A stretch of DNA of 64,000 bases from Holacanthus passer (GCA_025331565.1 JAFREQ010000034.1:3596001-3660000); one strand, 5' to 3'. Counted from the first letter of the stretch, positions 37,501 through 50,005 are shown. A program made the numbers and translations. Notes: generated by a model from the letters alone, not told the origin.

Positions 37501-38757
37501 AGCAGGAACTCAAAGTAGGGCGACACAGATATTGAGTCCATTTTATCATCGAGCGCTTCGCTGAGTTACAGGAGGTGGTGAGAAGTGCAGAAAAGAGAGC
37601 ACAGCTGCTTGAGAAAATCTTGAGATTAGCAAATGAATGTTAAAACTGTGGATTAAGGACGCGGCCTGATTTATGCTGAGATTAATCTCTTGACAGGCAC
37701 GTTTGTGTGTGTTACAAGTGAAAAAAAATAATAACTGCAAGACATTTCTGAGATGATTTGATTCTCTAACTCAAGGGAAAACAGTGAGGAGAAAATGACT
37801 TGACCATGAACTTGGCTTGTACATAAAAGGCCCCTCGGCTTTCATTTCAGCTCTCGCTTCATTAAGCACAAGTGAGCTGTGACCATCAGAAACTAATTGG
37901 GCGTCAGTTAATAAAGCGGCCTGCATAGACTTGGCTGATCCCACAGAAACTGCAGGCCTTGGCTGGTCTGAAGGGATCGTGCAGCGACAGGAAGAGCTGA
38001 TCCTGCTGTTCCACTCAAGACCAGTGCCAGCTTGACCGGCTGGGTGCTGGAAGAGGTTCAGTCCATTAGTGGAGGAGGCGGAGAGGTGGGACCACTTCCT
38101 TTTGCATCTTATAATAGTTCATCTTTCAACTCAAAGACACTCTCTTCAAACACTGAGATGCCTCCAGTTTATTTAGGGTCATGATGAGAGAGGAAAGTGG
38201 GGAGTTTATTTTTTGCACATTTGAGAAAGTAAAGATCAAAGACACATTAGGAAACGGGAATCAATCTTGGTTATTCAGGGGTGAAAGGACAGTCTGCTTG
38301 AAAGAGAAGTTACAACTCTGTCCTCTCAGACATCTTAAGTTTTTTTGGATGAAATTTGAATCCTAACTGCAAAATCTCTGCTAACAACCAGATCAGTAAA
38401 TCTGCCTCTTGGCAGGCGATGTCGTGTAGAAGAGAGCTGACAAGAAGGAGGAAGAAGATTGATTCGCTGCAGCATGATTTCATCAGCTCAGGTGCTTGGC
38501 CAAACCAAACAACTCAAAGCTTTGCTGCTTTGACTGACTTATCTCCTCCCGGCCCAGCCCGGCTTCTGAAGCCAAGAAACGGCCGTCGAAAAAGAGTGTC
38601 CTCATCACTCGCGCCCTGATAATGACCCCACCTTCCTCCTTATCATCCCCCTCTGCCTCACACACAAAAGCTGCACCTGTGGAAGTGAAGCCTTCCTGTT
38701 TGCCTTGGACAACCGACTGCTTCCTTTGCCTCTTTTCCACACACACGAACACAGACA

Positions 38758-38793
<36 letters not shown>

Positions 38794-41700
38794 CCCTTCC
38801 TCTCTGGACTCAGATGTTGAGTTTGTATCTGTCTGAGCCAGGGCCAGAGCCTGCTGCTGACTCAGCAGTATTGATGTCTTTCTGTCTCTTCTTCCTCTCC
38901 CCCTCTGCAGGTCGATGCTGCACATAAAAGATTTGGTCCTGCCAAATCCTCCTCCTCACACCAACACTAAAACAACCCTATGTGATCTCTAGAATGCTGA
39001 ACAGAAGGAGAGCAACATTTTGGGGTTTATTTTCAAAAAGCCTTATGAGGCTACTTTGGGCCCCTGGACTGCTCCTAACGAGGCCAGTAATTGGGGCACA
39101 GTAGAAATGGGAGCACACACCGTGCTGTTTCCATTTTCACTACCTCCATCACTCGCCTTGTTGCTGCTGGCCACTGTGTGCAGCCAAAGTGCATCAATAC
39201 TTAAAGTGAGTGTTCAGCCAAAAAGAAATAATGGCTTGTGATGATGATGTGTGATGCATATTTATTGACTCAAAAATACTCAAAACTAAAAAAAAAGGAA
39301 TAGTTCAGTATTTTTTAGAAATATACTTTTTTCCTGAGAGTTACTGACTGTCCAAAGGTAACGAAATCCACCCAGTGGTGTCAATCTTCTCATCTAAGTC
39401 TCTACAAGAATGGGAATAAGCACATTGTTAAACTATTCCTTTAATGATTCTCAGTCCATTAGAAAAAGAGTACAAAAATCAAAAAAAATGACATTGATTT
39501 TTTTGGATCTGAGACCAGTGATGAGAGGGGGTGACAGTTTTTTCTTAACTCATTTCTAAATTTAAACAACACAAAAGGTAAACAAGGATGAAGGAGCAGA
39601 ATATTCCATTGCATGAATTCTGCCTTTTCCCTAACCTCCCTTACATTTTATTAGCACAACTGGGACCAGTTCAACACTTTGATGGGTTTTTGCACTTCTG
39701 CCTTTTTGCTGCTGTGCTTTTCAACAGACTATCACACTAAATCCCAACACTCCTCACCTCCAGTTTGCAACCGGATGTAGGAAAAGATAAATCTCTCTTT
39801 ATGCCCTGTCTGAATATTAGTCAGGACAGGATATCCTACACACTCATACCTACGGCCTTGAGTAACAGTGCTGTAAAAACGCGAGGGTGCATTGAGTGGT
39901 AGCTGGAAAGCTCAACTCGAGCTGATCCAAACTAGACCAGGCGTCCGTGATTTCCTGCATGCAGAGGAGGGATTACTATAGAGGGAGCGGAGGAACAGCT
40001 GACAGTCCTTTTATCATGAGGACATAGGAAGACATAATGAACTATGACACCCTCACAGAGTGGTAGAGTATGTTATGACTGCATGAATGCTTTGATGGGA
40101 CAGGTGTATTATCTAAAAAAAGATACTGCATGATTTAAGAAAAAAACTCCTTTTCAGGAAATGTGCCAAGCTTTTTTGATTTTGAATGAGAAGGAAATGA
40201 CAAACAGTCTTTGGAGCCACAAGAAACAAGATATTACTTTTGAATTCTACAGTCTAGGAATATATTTAAGTACTTTAGAATTTCTGACACTGCCTTCTCT
40301 GATAGTGGATTATCTGATGGAACAGGCTTAATTTAGCCTTTGTCGTACTCCCTCTACATAACCCTATTTTTATATCCACCTTGTGTAACATCCACTAAAG
40401 TGAGTTATCCGTGGTGGAGCTCTGATTAGACTTTCATTATGCAGTGGTGGGAAAAGTGACTGCGAGAATAAAGTTATTAGACAGTATGCAGGGTAGTATG
40501 TTCCAATCGTTCATTTATTTCTCTGTGTATTATTTGTTTAATAGTAGCATTCCATTACAGGACATTATAGGAAGTTTATACTGTTTTGTGAGTGTGATGA
40601 GTGCTAGTGCTAACTAAAGGATTGCTCTATTATGTCGTGAATTACAATGTGTGTGCTTTCATCTCGCAGGAAGTTGTATGAATGTGACATTAAAGATGAA
40701 AAAAAATAATCACCTGCATTCCACAGATACAGTATACAGACAACACGCTCATGCTCGAGCCTGTTGTGAGCAGAGAACTACAGTAACACAAAGGCGCTGT
40801 GGTCTGAGCTTTAGAAAAATCACAGCTTCAGGTATCAACAAATCAGTGAGGGTGGAGATACTTGGCAGCTTAGATATTCACGGAGATTGTTCAGCAAAAG
40901 CAGCCTGTGTGCTGGAATCTTGCGGAGGCTGATGTTGAGTTTGACATAATGCACAGTGAGAGTCTTTTACCTTCTTTTTGCTGCAGTAGATTTGCCATTT
41001 CTTCTCTGCAGGCAGGGCGAACATGGCCTCCCTGTGTTTCTCTGTGAGGTCAAGCTCATCCTGCAAAGTGGAGAAAAACAGCAAAGAAGGTTACAAAATG
41101 TGGGTGGGGAGGGTTCAAAAGAAGAGGAAAAAGTCTTCAAAATCCTTTATTGATTGTCTGGAGTAGATAATATTCGATGACTAGAAATGGAGCAGCATTC
41201 TCAAAACACAGCTCACAGATAAGCTGCGCAAGCTATCAAACCATCCTGCCGCAAATTTAGAAATAGCCACATAAATCAATTGTGCTTTTCCCCCAAAACA
41301 AAAACATGTGCCAGGAGTAGTTGCATCAGATCTCTGCTCTCAGTTCAAGATTGATTTGTGATCAGTGGGATATGACCATAAATTCAATATGATTCTGAAT
41401 CAAATCAGATGTCTCGGAGGCTTTAGACGTGTGAGTAACGGGGGAGAAAGATAAGGCGTGGTCTGTCTGCTCGACATGTGGTAACAAACATCTGGAGACA
41501 ACATGCGTCACGATGCATGACAGATATTTCACAGAGGCACACAAAGGGTGCTGCTGGGAAGTGTTTGACTAAATACAAGAGAGCTTCCTGCAAATGTCAA
41601 TTAAAAGCATCAGCATCTTTCATCACAGCATGGGGATGGAATTAATGGTAGATTCGTGTTGAAAATAAACTGTTTTCTGTTTTAATCCACATTAGTCAAA

Positions 41701-44083
41701 TCTAAAAGCAATTATGTGTAAATAAGCTTCATGTGAAATAGGAGGTGAAAGTCATGAGAAGACTTTTAAGCAATTTAGTTCCATGAGAAAATACAGTCAG
41801 TTGTCTAAATGCAGGTTTATTCGTTCTTATTTAAGCAATAAATGGAGATTAAACTAATGTGGTTTACCCAACAGAGTGATTGCTAAATATTTTATGGCAA
41901 CGATTCATCATGGGAATTGTCATCAGGAATGTTCTTTTTAAAGCCATTAAGCCCTGTGAATCAATATGTGCAGTGATCAAATGTCCTAAAACGATTGTGT
42001 GGACTATTGACTGATCTCATGAATTAGGGTCCACACACTCACTGGCGAGCACTGAATGAGAATAAGCCAACTAATTCAATTGTATATTTCATTGATTCTT
42101 TACATCACAAAGGGCAGCTACATGTTTCATGCTGCAACAGATTTGTTATTATTGTTCTATTTGACTGTGAGTGAGAGAGGCTCTATCTCTTTGAATATAG
42201 GATGGGAAAAAGAAGCTTTACCTTGATTTACAAGTATTTGGAAAACTCTCCAAATTAATCTCAAGTTCAAAGGTCGGGTTTATCGTAACAGAGCAGATGG
42301 GCCCAACTTATTCCTTTTTTCAAGCAAGCCCATTCTGATTATACACGCACATGGTGGCTCATTCTAGGTGGAAAGAAAAAGCACGTGGCTGTTTTCTTTT
42401 GGTAAACAGAGCAACTGAAAGCCTCCTTGTCGTCACACTCAACTTACTCAATTATGTCTTCATAAAGGGCGGTAGACAAAAACAAGCAATTAGCAGATGG
42501 AGGAGGCCGAGACATTAAGAGTTCCTGAATGAGGTCTATTGATGTGCAAAAATGTCACGCTTAGATTACTGTGGAAACCATGGGAGAGGAAAATGGGGCA
42601 AGAGAGAGTGGAGAGCACGACAAATTAGAAGTGACAATAAGACAGAGAAAGAATAGCAGCCTGGCCCCGTTACTCACAAGACAGTGTAAACTGGGAGGAA
42701 GTGACAGTCTGTGAATGTCTCAAAATGTAACAGTGTAAACAATGAGGTAAGATTATATTTTAATGACGGTGTCTGAGTTTAATAAATTGTTGAAATGCAA
42801 GATGTTAAACAGCCATTGTAAAACACAAATATTTGAATTCTCTTGTAAATTCAGGAAAAAGGCTCCAAGCATTTCAGCGGTAGTATTTATCTTCTATTAT
42901 CCATTATTTATAAGGAAGGATGGTTTTTAGACATCAAAAGGGTTGCAAGTTGTTCCTGGAAAATTGTATGAACTAAACAAAGAGCCACCTTTCCACACTA
43001 TATTATACACTACTGTATGTGCTATGTGAGAAAAGGGACCAATCCAAAGTTTTAGAAAGTGGTCAACAGGGGAACGCTATCCAACTGATGAGAATGTACA
43101 TCTTTACAACAAAGTTTATCTCAAGCACAGTTATTCTAAAGTCATCATATACAACTAATTAAATCAGCTCTCACTCAAAACTGTTTCACTCTTGCTAAGT
43201 TGGAAGCCTGATGAATAAGAAAATCATAAAACTCGTCTTAAAGCATAAGACTGGTTGTATATATTTTTTTCAATGTCACAAAAAAGGACCAAAATTTCGT
43301 AGACTGTCTCTCAATACTTTGTGACATTATTTTCTCGTCTATGGCCCAAATTTGATTCAAAATCAAAATCTCCATCTTTTAAAAAGGCTCACAAATATAC
43401 TATATTTTTTAAAAAGGCTAAATAATTCCCTACAACAGCTGGGCACTGTAATTTTTTGCAGACAGGGGAAACAGCAGGAGAAAACAGAGCATTTGCTGGG
43501 GACTATTTTCAGCTGTACATCAATACGCATCTGGTGCCATCTGGAGTATTTACAGCAGGAGGATGGTGTATGTGGGATAACTCAAAATAAACTACAGTGG
43601 CCATGCTCATGGTAATAAAAAATAAGTCACCCAGTTCAACAGTGTGACTCATTTATGTATTTTTAATTGCTTTTGGGCAGCAGTGGAGGTCTAAGGCACA
43701 GAAGAATAAGCTATATCAGGCTTTAGCTACACAGGCAAAACTCAGTCATTTAGGTCTTTTCAAGGGATTTGCTGGCATTAAAAAAATGTATTTAATAAAA
43801 TGAATATGAATTTTATGAGTGAAATGCTTCTTTTGAAGTCTTACAATTACTCTGGCATGAATTTCCTCAAAAGAATAAGCAGAATAAAATATCTTACCAC
43901 CAACTCGGAGAACATGCCATCCAGCTCATCATATCCTGGCATCGGCAGTGACGGCTCCATGGCCTGCAGGGCAAAGTCCTCCCGCAGTCTGTAGGTGATC
44001 TCTGGGTGATCGCTGTTGTTGAAACAGCAGAATATGAAGGAGAGGCCACCACGGCCACTGCCGGCGCGTTTCCGAGGAGCCAT
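25330..44083 (-). CDS. daam1: Disheveled-associated activator of morphogenesis 1 (formin), 25 coding exons
   Basis: DAAM1 is a cytoplasmic formin that links Dishevelled and Rho to nucleation and elongation of unbranched actin filaments in non-canonical Wnt/planar cell polarity signalling. Exons in transcript order: 43898-44083, 40971-41060, 37053-37124, 36486-36580, 35721-36054, 35483-35593, 35232-35335, 34915-34981, 34690-34807, 33732-33870, 33454-33512, 33154-33341, 32442-32753, 32250-32357, 31323-31352, 30877-30974, 30700-30784, 29709-29815, 28954-29042, 28524-28692, 28211-28318, 28053-28113, 27787-27918, 26303-26473, 25330-25542. Phases agree throughout, giving 1081 aa (human 1078 as recalled). 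Parts: GTPase-binding and FH3 region (about 45-430), coiled coil (about 440-521), proline-rich FH1 (522-612), FH2 (about 613-1011), DAD (about 1036-1062). MAPRKR start has a good Kozak context; the C-terminus RERPVTKLNF marks DAAM1 rather than DAAM2. The teleost a/b copy is unresolved. Confidence 0.96.
26303..30974 (-). CDS. daam1: daam1 exons 16-24: main body of the FH2 domain
   Basis: Nine exons (30877-30974 down to 26303-26473) encode most of the dimeric actin-binding FH2 domain. Landmarks are VIDGRRAQNCNILLSR, INHYQQRLQSLYFKKKF, the FH2 signature GNFMNKGQRGNAYGF (823-837), SSLNKIADTKSSID and DEFFGIFDQFLQ. The segment LTKASKEILHSRNLKQLFE (799-817) differs noticeably from the human sequence as I remember it, while the flanking residues are nearly identical. 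Confidence 0.93.
31323..31352 (-). CDS. daam1: daam1 30-nt microexon in the FH2 linker
   Basis: This exon encodes ten residues, DFFMINNSKQ, in phase 0 on both sides, so including or skipping it keeps the frame. The upstream acceptor is TGCATTTTAG and the downstream donor GTGAGT. Human DAAM1 has DFFVNSNSKQ at this place and a recalled isoform that lacks ten residues. Three UGC triplets lie within about 21 bases before the acceptor (minus strand, over 31360-31373), the motif context known for SRRM4-dependent neuronal microexons. Confidence 0.88.
32250..32357 (-). CDS. daam1: daam1 exon 14: start of FH2 (lasso/linker region)
   Basis: Thirty-six codons (626-661), NKLEGTVWMDVDDTKV to FSAYQRQQ, phase 0 at both ends. 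It continues the FH2 start KSFNWAKL from the preceding exon and leads into the 30-nt microexon. The lasso of an FH2 dimer wraps round the post of the partner subunit, and the linker after it sets the spacing between the two halves. Confidence 0.92.
32442..32753 (-). CDS. daam1: daam1 exon 13: FH1 profilin-binding region
   Basis: One exon of 104 codons (522-625) holds the whole FH1 domain: three poly-proline tracts of 8, 10 and 5 prolines separated by GGMM and GG, then GRPPIGGIPPPPGAP. Poly-proline recruits profilin-actin to the elongating FH2 dimer. The exon ends with the start of FH2 (LKKKNIPQP and SFNWAKLAE). The antisense strand is open and glycine-rich only because it mirrors the proline codons. 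Confidence 0.94.
33154..33341 (-). CDS. daam1: daam1 exon 12: coiled coil before FH1
   Basis: This exon encodes a charged helix from EHHELQQRFEKKERECDAK to TTRLHELST with clear heptad spacing of Leu, Met and Val. It separates the regulatory N-terminal half from the FH1-FH2 half and contributes to dimerisation in formins of this class. Confidence 0.92.
35721..36054 (-). CDS. daam1: daam1 exon 5: core of the Rho-binding/FH3 armadillo region
   Basis: This is the largest daam1 coding exon. It carries FVTRFIDLDGLTCILNFLK, the armadillo-type helices around SLIGCIKALMNNSQGRAHV, and AVLEIMGAVCLVPGGHKKIL. These are the most conserved parts of the GTPase-binding and FH3 (DID) unit. Its first base completes the Arg codon begun by AG at the end of the exon at 36486-36580. 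Confidence 0.93.
36886..36998 (+). repeat. Fragment of a dispersed teleost repeat
   Basis: CAAGCTTTATTTATG, CAGATTTGTCTCAGGGGGC, GGATAAGGAAAAACTC and AACCTCAGGAAGAGCAAC occur in the order seen in a common fish interspersed element (typically a TTTATTTATATAGC head, then GATAAGGAAAAACTCC, then ACCTCAGGAAGAGCAAC). About 110 bases survive, with internal deletions, inside a daam1 intron. Confidence 0.6.
37125..40970 (-). other. daam1: daam1 intron between coding exons 2 and 3 (3.8 kb)
   Basis: The intron is bounded by AAGAAG|GTAAAA (at 40970) and the TTTTTCAG acceptor (at 37125). It contains a (CA)14 tract at 38761-38788. Apart from that I see no exon or known repeat. Open frames over it are short and shift with the microsatellite. 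Confidence 0.6.
38761..38788. repeat. (AC)14 microsatellite
   Basis: An uninterrupted run of 14 AC units lies in a daam1 intron. The open frames reading through it on both strands are products of the repeat. Confidence 0.95.
41061..43897 (-). other. daam1: daam1 intron between coding exons 1 and 2 (2.8 kb)
   Basis: The intron runs from the GTAAGA donor at 43897 to the acceptor CTTTGCAG at 41061. The sequence is AT-rich with no exon, RNA gene or recognised repeat. Confidence 0.6.
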
Positions 44084-44187
44084 GGCTGTCCGACGAGTCC
44101 GGCTGGTCAGGCAGGGAGGGTGGGAGGCTCCTTCACAGCCTCTTTACAGCCTCCTCCACCTCAGAGTTTGGCCTCCGTCAGAGAGTA
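44084..44187 (-). other. daam1: daam1 5' UTR part of the first coding exon
   Basis: Upstream of the start codon on the minus strand, a pyrimidine-rich tract ends in TGTCCACAG at about 44188, a good acceptor. The 104 bases from there to the ATG would be untranslated sequence in the same exon. One or more untranslated exons should lie further right; in human the corresponding first intron is very large. Confidence 0.5.
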
Positions 44188-45289
44188 CTGTGGACACAGA
44201 GAGGGGACACAATGAGTTTTCAACACAAAACTGAATACACAGGGGAGTGAAGTTTGTGCATTTTAAAATGGCATTCACAAAAATCAATTATAGAAGCATA
44301 GTTAGAGACAGATGAACAATAGAAGATAATAAGATCCATAAACACTAAGACACATGTCCATTTGAATGGTACAAAATACAAAGATTAATAATTTCTGTTC
44401 TCTCAGAATGAGTCCCACAGCGACAACACAGCCATGTTGTTGCATCATGATCAGAACTGTTACTTATTAGCAGCTAGACGACACAAAACCTGTTACGGCT
44501 ATGTGTTTTCCACACTTCCAGCCTTACCATCTGTCCCTGGTAATGTTTAATGACGTGGGGTCATAATTTTTGAAGCGAAAGTACAATGCACCGTATCAGT
44601 GAGGACAAGCACTGAAAGATTCAATTATATCGTTTACACAATAGGCCCCCGTGAGAGTGTGATGTTTGAAATGGAGACCATAATTTGCCAGGATTAGTGT
44701 ATTCAGGCCTTTTCATCTCCCCTTCCTTCCTTTTCAGCATCAGCTTTCCTCTAAAGACCTAACGAGCAATGATTAGAGGGGAGTGTTTACAATGACCATG
44801 GTGAGAGGTGTGTGAGGCTTTTTGTTGTTTTGAAGACTGGCTCGGTCATTGTGGGTGAAGAGCGAAAACAGGCCGGAGACGAGTCATGAGATGTGTAAGC
44901 AGGTCTGCACGTTGTTCAAGTGACACACGAGAGGTTTGCAAGGTTTGGAGTCCACGTCAAACTCAAACATACACTGTCTCAATCATCCTGATAATCATCA
45001 CCAGCAGACTCTCTCTTCCTGGCTCTCAGTCTTAGTAGATACGATTACACATTTGCTTTGGTCTCTAGCAGCTGCAATTTAATCAGTAATGTAGGAAATG
45101 TGTGCAATCCTGGTGGGCCACTGCCACATCTGCCCTGCCTCTATATCACAGATAAAAATACATAGATATCAGCTGTCACAAATGAATAGCATTGATGGGG
45201 AGGGTTAAGCACATTACAGAAAGTCTTGTCCTGCCAGGTGAAGATTCAAAAACATCACCATAAATAGATTTCCATATGCTTAAAGGTAT

Positions 45290-45850
45290 TTTTGGGTTGC
45301 ATTTAGCAGTGGGGCTCTAGGGACGGCAATGTCAGGGTGTTGGTCGTTCCACCACTTTTGTCCAGACTGAAATATCTCAACAAATAGATGGATTGATATG
45401 AAATTTCGTACAGACATTCATGGTCCCCAGAGGATGAATCCTACTGATTTTGGTGATCATCTGCCTTCAGTTTTGAGTGAAATGTCTGAACAATGATTGG
45501 ATGGACTGCCATGAAATTTGGTACACACATTCATGTTGACCTGAGGATATTTTCTAAAAAGGTTGGCCAACCATTAACTTTTCATCTCATCTAGTTTCAT
45601 CTAGTTTCCTCAGGTCAAAATTTCAATTTGTCCAATACTTTGGCCATATCAGCCACAGCTGTGCTTTGCACTTAGTGCCAATTAGCAAATGTAGCATTGC
45701 AACATGCTAAAATGAGATGGTGAACATTGTGAACACTGTACTGTACTTAGTTTTGTCAGTGTGATCATGTTAGCATTATAGCTTTAGCACTTAGCTTGAA
45801 GTACTTCTGTGCCAAAGTAGAGCCTCACAGAGTTGTTTGCATGGCAGTCG
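45290..45850 (+). repeat. Dispersed percomorph repeat (class uncertain)
   Basis: The phrases CCAGACTGAAATATCTCAAC, GCCATGAAATTTGGTAC, CAGGTCAAAATTTCAATTTG, TTAGTGCCAATTAGCAAATG and AGAGCCTCACAGAG appear in the order I remember for a very abundant percomorph interspersed repeat. It contains a partial internal duplication: GAAATATCTCAAC/GGATTGATATGAAATTTCG and then GAAATGTCTGAAC/GGACTGCCATGAAATTTGG. No coding capacity. Confidence 0.6.
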
Positions 45851-48800
45851 CCTCTTTTTAATGTCACAGTCCTTATTGTGGTCTCTTCAGAGGGTATTTT
45901 GATCTGGGATCAGACTGAACTGTACGTGGAGCATTTGCTTCTCTGGTTACAGCTATTCAAACATCAAGAGCGACTGTTACTAAAGCTGAAAAGTGTAACA
46001 AAAGGTAAGCGTTTGAGACAAGACAGATCTTGAATCTCACTGTCGAAAACAGGTTTGATTTGTGACAAACTGTTAATTTATACAAACGCACAGAGTAAGA
46101 GAGAAAACAGCTGCAGCGTGTGCTCTCAGACCTGCTGGCTTGACTCCAAGCAGGAATAATGAAATAAAGTGTACAAGACGTCTCCGCTGTCTGGCAAAAT
46201 AAAGACACGGTGTCCAGATATCCACGAGGACACTGCTGTCAGCATGTGACAAAAACAGATCTGCAGTCTCCATCCCTGCTGTGCCGAGCGGTGTGAGGCC
46301 AAGTATCATAACCACAGAGCCTGCGCTGACCTGCAGGAATTTGTGGACGCCTTTTCTCGGTGACCGGCGGCTCGCTGAACATAACCAAGTTCCCTTGACC
46401 TTTCCGAGTATTTTCCTGTAAGTTGGAGGCTTCGTCCAGACAGAACGCATCAGAAACAGTGTGATGCAGTCTAAATTTACCATGGTCAGGTCACATACTT
46501 CACAGTAATCGAAGATTGCGGTTCACGATGCTCAGTGGGCTGAGGCAAGGGACGATGGCTAAAGTTATCTTTTCCAAAAGGGAAAGTGAGGACATTTCCT
46601 ATGGCAACTTTGTCTAAGTAGAGTCAATAAAAAGCCGGTTCTGTGGTCTACCTAAATAAAGCCTGATGCCATCACTGTCCCATTTTAGCCACTTTTTTTG
46701 GTTCATCTGTGTTTCTTCTATCCAAAAGCTGTACTTTTCTAATCTGGGAGAGTTGCTGCAGTTGTCAGCTACTTTTTCCAACCACCACAAAATCTGGAAA
46801 TCTGTCATATTATTTTCATATTGCACCCAATTTTAAAAAAGAAATCTTTGCTTAAACATGTCTCTTAATATGCTGATGGTAACAGAAACAAAGGCAAATC
46901 AAAAACAAAGGCACAAAGATAAGATACCATTTAACAATTTAAAATTTTGTTCCCAACTAAGCTGTGTTGATAATGTTTTGTTGCATCAGTTTAATGTTTA
47001 ATCAGACATTAATCCAAATTATAACTTGTGTTTCTTACTGGCTGACAAACTTACCAGTAAAACCAGTAAGAACTGGGCAAATTGTCAAACAAAACTAACA
47101 ATAGCCAAATTCATCCCATTACAAGAATAATGACAGCAGACAGCAAATGTACTTATGTATACAATGGGCAGTGAATGAAAAAGCTTCAAGTGTACTACAT
47201 AGACAAGGTACCTGAGGTCAAATGGCCACACGTGGGATAAAGTACACAGCAGCTCACTCTTACTAACACACTGAATAGTATATTTATTTTGACACATCCT
47301 TGACTTTTCCAAATAGACTACCAGAGGCCTCAACAGCAGCTGCTTGGCTTCACGCTCACCATCTATTCTAGCATGAAGGGAAGAAGCAATTCAAAGCCCT
47401 CTTTGACCATATTAGTCCACGAAACTAACCATCTTTTCCATTAGCTAAAGTGAGCTGTAAACTTTGTATGAACCCGTGAGCCAGAGTGGGACAGCACTGG
47501 TCCCCATCCAGCTACAGGAACCTGTGGATGTGCCACGGCTCGACCATGTGGGGAGGGTACAAAGAGGCAGACCACGAGGGCAAAGAGGGGGAGGCGTTGA
47601 AGGTTTGAACACACAGACACTGAGTCACTGTTAAGACTTCGTGTTCGTGCTGTAATTGTTAACCTGCGAGACCCGAGCGCTCCTACATTAGCCCCCGGAG
47701 GTTGTCTGTCAGACGGTCAAGGTTCCCAACATAACAGAGGCCTGTTAGAACAAGAGGACATTCCTCTCATAGCCAGGTGAGCCTTGTGACCCTGAACAAC
47801 ACCCACACAAATACACCTTCCACTGTCACCTGCTCTGAGAGGGAACACAGATTATCTCAAATCGAGCAAGTACAAGTCAACCAGTCAAACTCACCTTAAG
47901 CTGTCCAAGCAGTGAAAGTGAGCAGAGTTAACAGTTATTTCCAGTTATAGTTATTAATGCCATGTAACAGCTGCTCTTTCCATGTAATAAAGAAGAATGC
48001 TGTTTATACTGACGTAAATCGACTACTGGATTGTACCAGAGAAACATCATGACTTCTGTTGGCCGCTGCTTCCAGTATGAGGCATATTCTTTTGTACTCC
48101 TTCATTCATACACATCCAATAATTAACCCCACCCACCCATATTCACACAAACACTTCTGTCTTTGTCTGTAGGAGATTTCTTTCCTTGGATAGCCTTGTT
48201 GTTTTCGTGACCATGTGGTTTGGCGGGTGATCTGGCCTGAGTCCAGACTGTAAAAAGAATCCCAGTGTTTGTAAAGTGAGTGTGAGCCCGTGCATGGTGC
48301 CCGCCCAAGACCTCTCCATCAAACCTGCACAAGTGTCAGGCCGGTAGGAGAAAAGGCAGAAGTCGAGAGGAGCATTTTGAAACTAAACAGAAAGACGTTC
48401 ACGTTACTCAACATGTGCGAAGAGGAATGAAGAACAGAGAGCAAGAATTCAAAGATGCCCTGACACTTTTCCTCCAGCTGTCGTCTTCCAGCTTTGCCAA
48501 GGCCTCTTTCCCTTTTCTCTGATTATTATTTTGTTCTGTCGATTACACTCATCTCCTTTAGCCTCCTTTTTACTGAATGAATGGCTGAATGGCATCAGCA
48601 TTGATGTAGTGGAAATAATATGGGTAGGATTTCTCTGATGCTGCCGTCACTCATATCTAAAAGTGTCCTCCCCTTCCACAGTGCTCCTGAAGTACATAAT
48701 CTCCCAAAGTGCCCAAAAATTGACTGTCACAGTGGCTCTACTGAATAAAATTTGTGGTGTTGGTATCCAAAGACTTTCGTATGATAATAACTAATCAAAG

Positions 48801-49857
48801 TACTGAAAGTACTGAATACGGACAAACATGAAGGAAAATTGCATACTACTTAAAACAAACCAAAAAAATCAGTTTCTAAATCAAATACACATACAAATAT
48901 ACACAAACAGATCAAGTTAATTTCATAGCACATTTCATACACAGATAAACGAGTTACCATGTGAAAAATTACACATTGTAAACAGTGCGCTGATGATAGG
49001 GGACTGAACAGATGGATTCATCTTTGTGCAATATTAAAGAATTATTTTCAGAGATTTTTCTAGGAAGTGACTCATTCCATTTACCTGAAGAGAAGAGTTC
49101 AGCAGGAATTGATCTGACGGGATTTTTCAGTTTATCAATTGTGGAGAACAAAAAGTGAGCAACAGCGGTATATGGTGTTGTTTCAATCAGCTCTTGCAGC
49201 AGAATACAGTCAAGTTCATTGGCACATATGATGTCATTAACAAGGAAGGTTTAGTTTACTAGGGATCTCACATTGAGCAGTGCTATTTTTAAGACGCATG
49301 CAGAGATGATAGATGCAACAGATGTAATATGAAGATGTTTTATATGAGTGTCATGATGATTCACAGATAGCTGGTTTCGTGTATAATTTAAACAAACAGG
49401 ACAACTTAAAGCTGATGCTTGTAAGTCAAAATGTGCCTCACTTGGAGCAGGAATTCAACCTTGGAGAGAGAACACAGTGGACAGTAGTGTATTGAAAACA
49501 GATGTGTGAAATACCTTCTCCTGCACCAGCTGGCATCTCTCAGTGGTTTCTGGCACTGAGATGTAGTTTTAATTTTTGTTACCTCCAGCTGCTATGGCTG
49601 CCTACATGATCAGCCGCACCAATGGTGTTTGGACAAGACACAGCAGAACAGCTCTCCCGTGTTTCTAATTGAGCAAAGTAATTGAAGGAAGGCCATTGAA
49701 GGAAACCTTGAGTGAGAATGTGAGTATTAGAGCAGTAATGACAATCAATACAAGAGCCACATATTAGCAGGGTTGTTTCACCTTGAATTGTTTTGAAAAG
49801 AGCGTCAGTATGTGTCTCTTGGGCTCAAGTGCTATAATTAGAAATAATCTACCTTTT

Positions 49858-50005
49858 TGAAATGTCCTTGAGCAAGACACAGACTCGCTCCCGGCTCCAG
49901 GCACAGTGTTCTGTCCGACCCTGACCTCTGACAGTTGTGTGGAGCGAGCAAATGAAAATGAAATTTGTCACAAAAAATTGAATCAATAAAGTGTCATGTG
50001 GCTAT
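49858..50005 (+). repeat. Possible SINE-tail-like repeat fragment
   Basis: TGTCCTTGAGCAAGACAC followed by CTCGCTCCCGGCTCC and a tail ATTGAATCAATAAAGTGTC resembles the body and tail of common fish SINE-type repeats, recalled from other loci. The tRNA-like head is not obvious, so this is a weak call. Confidence 0.35.

Noticed and set aside
46073..46483. Minus-strand open frame of 136 codons in a locally GC-richer area
   Set aside because: No motif or domain; open frames lengthen in GC-richer DNA, which explains it.
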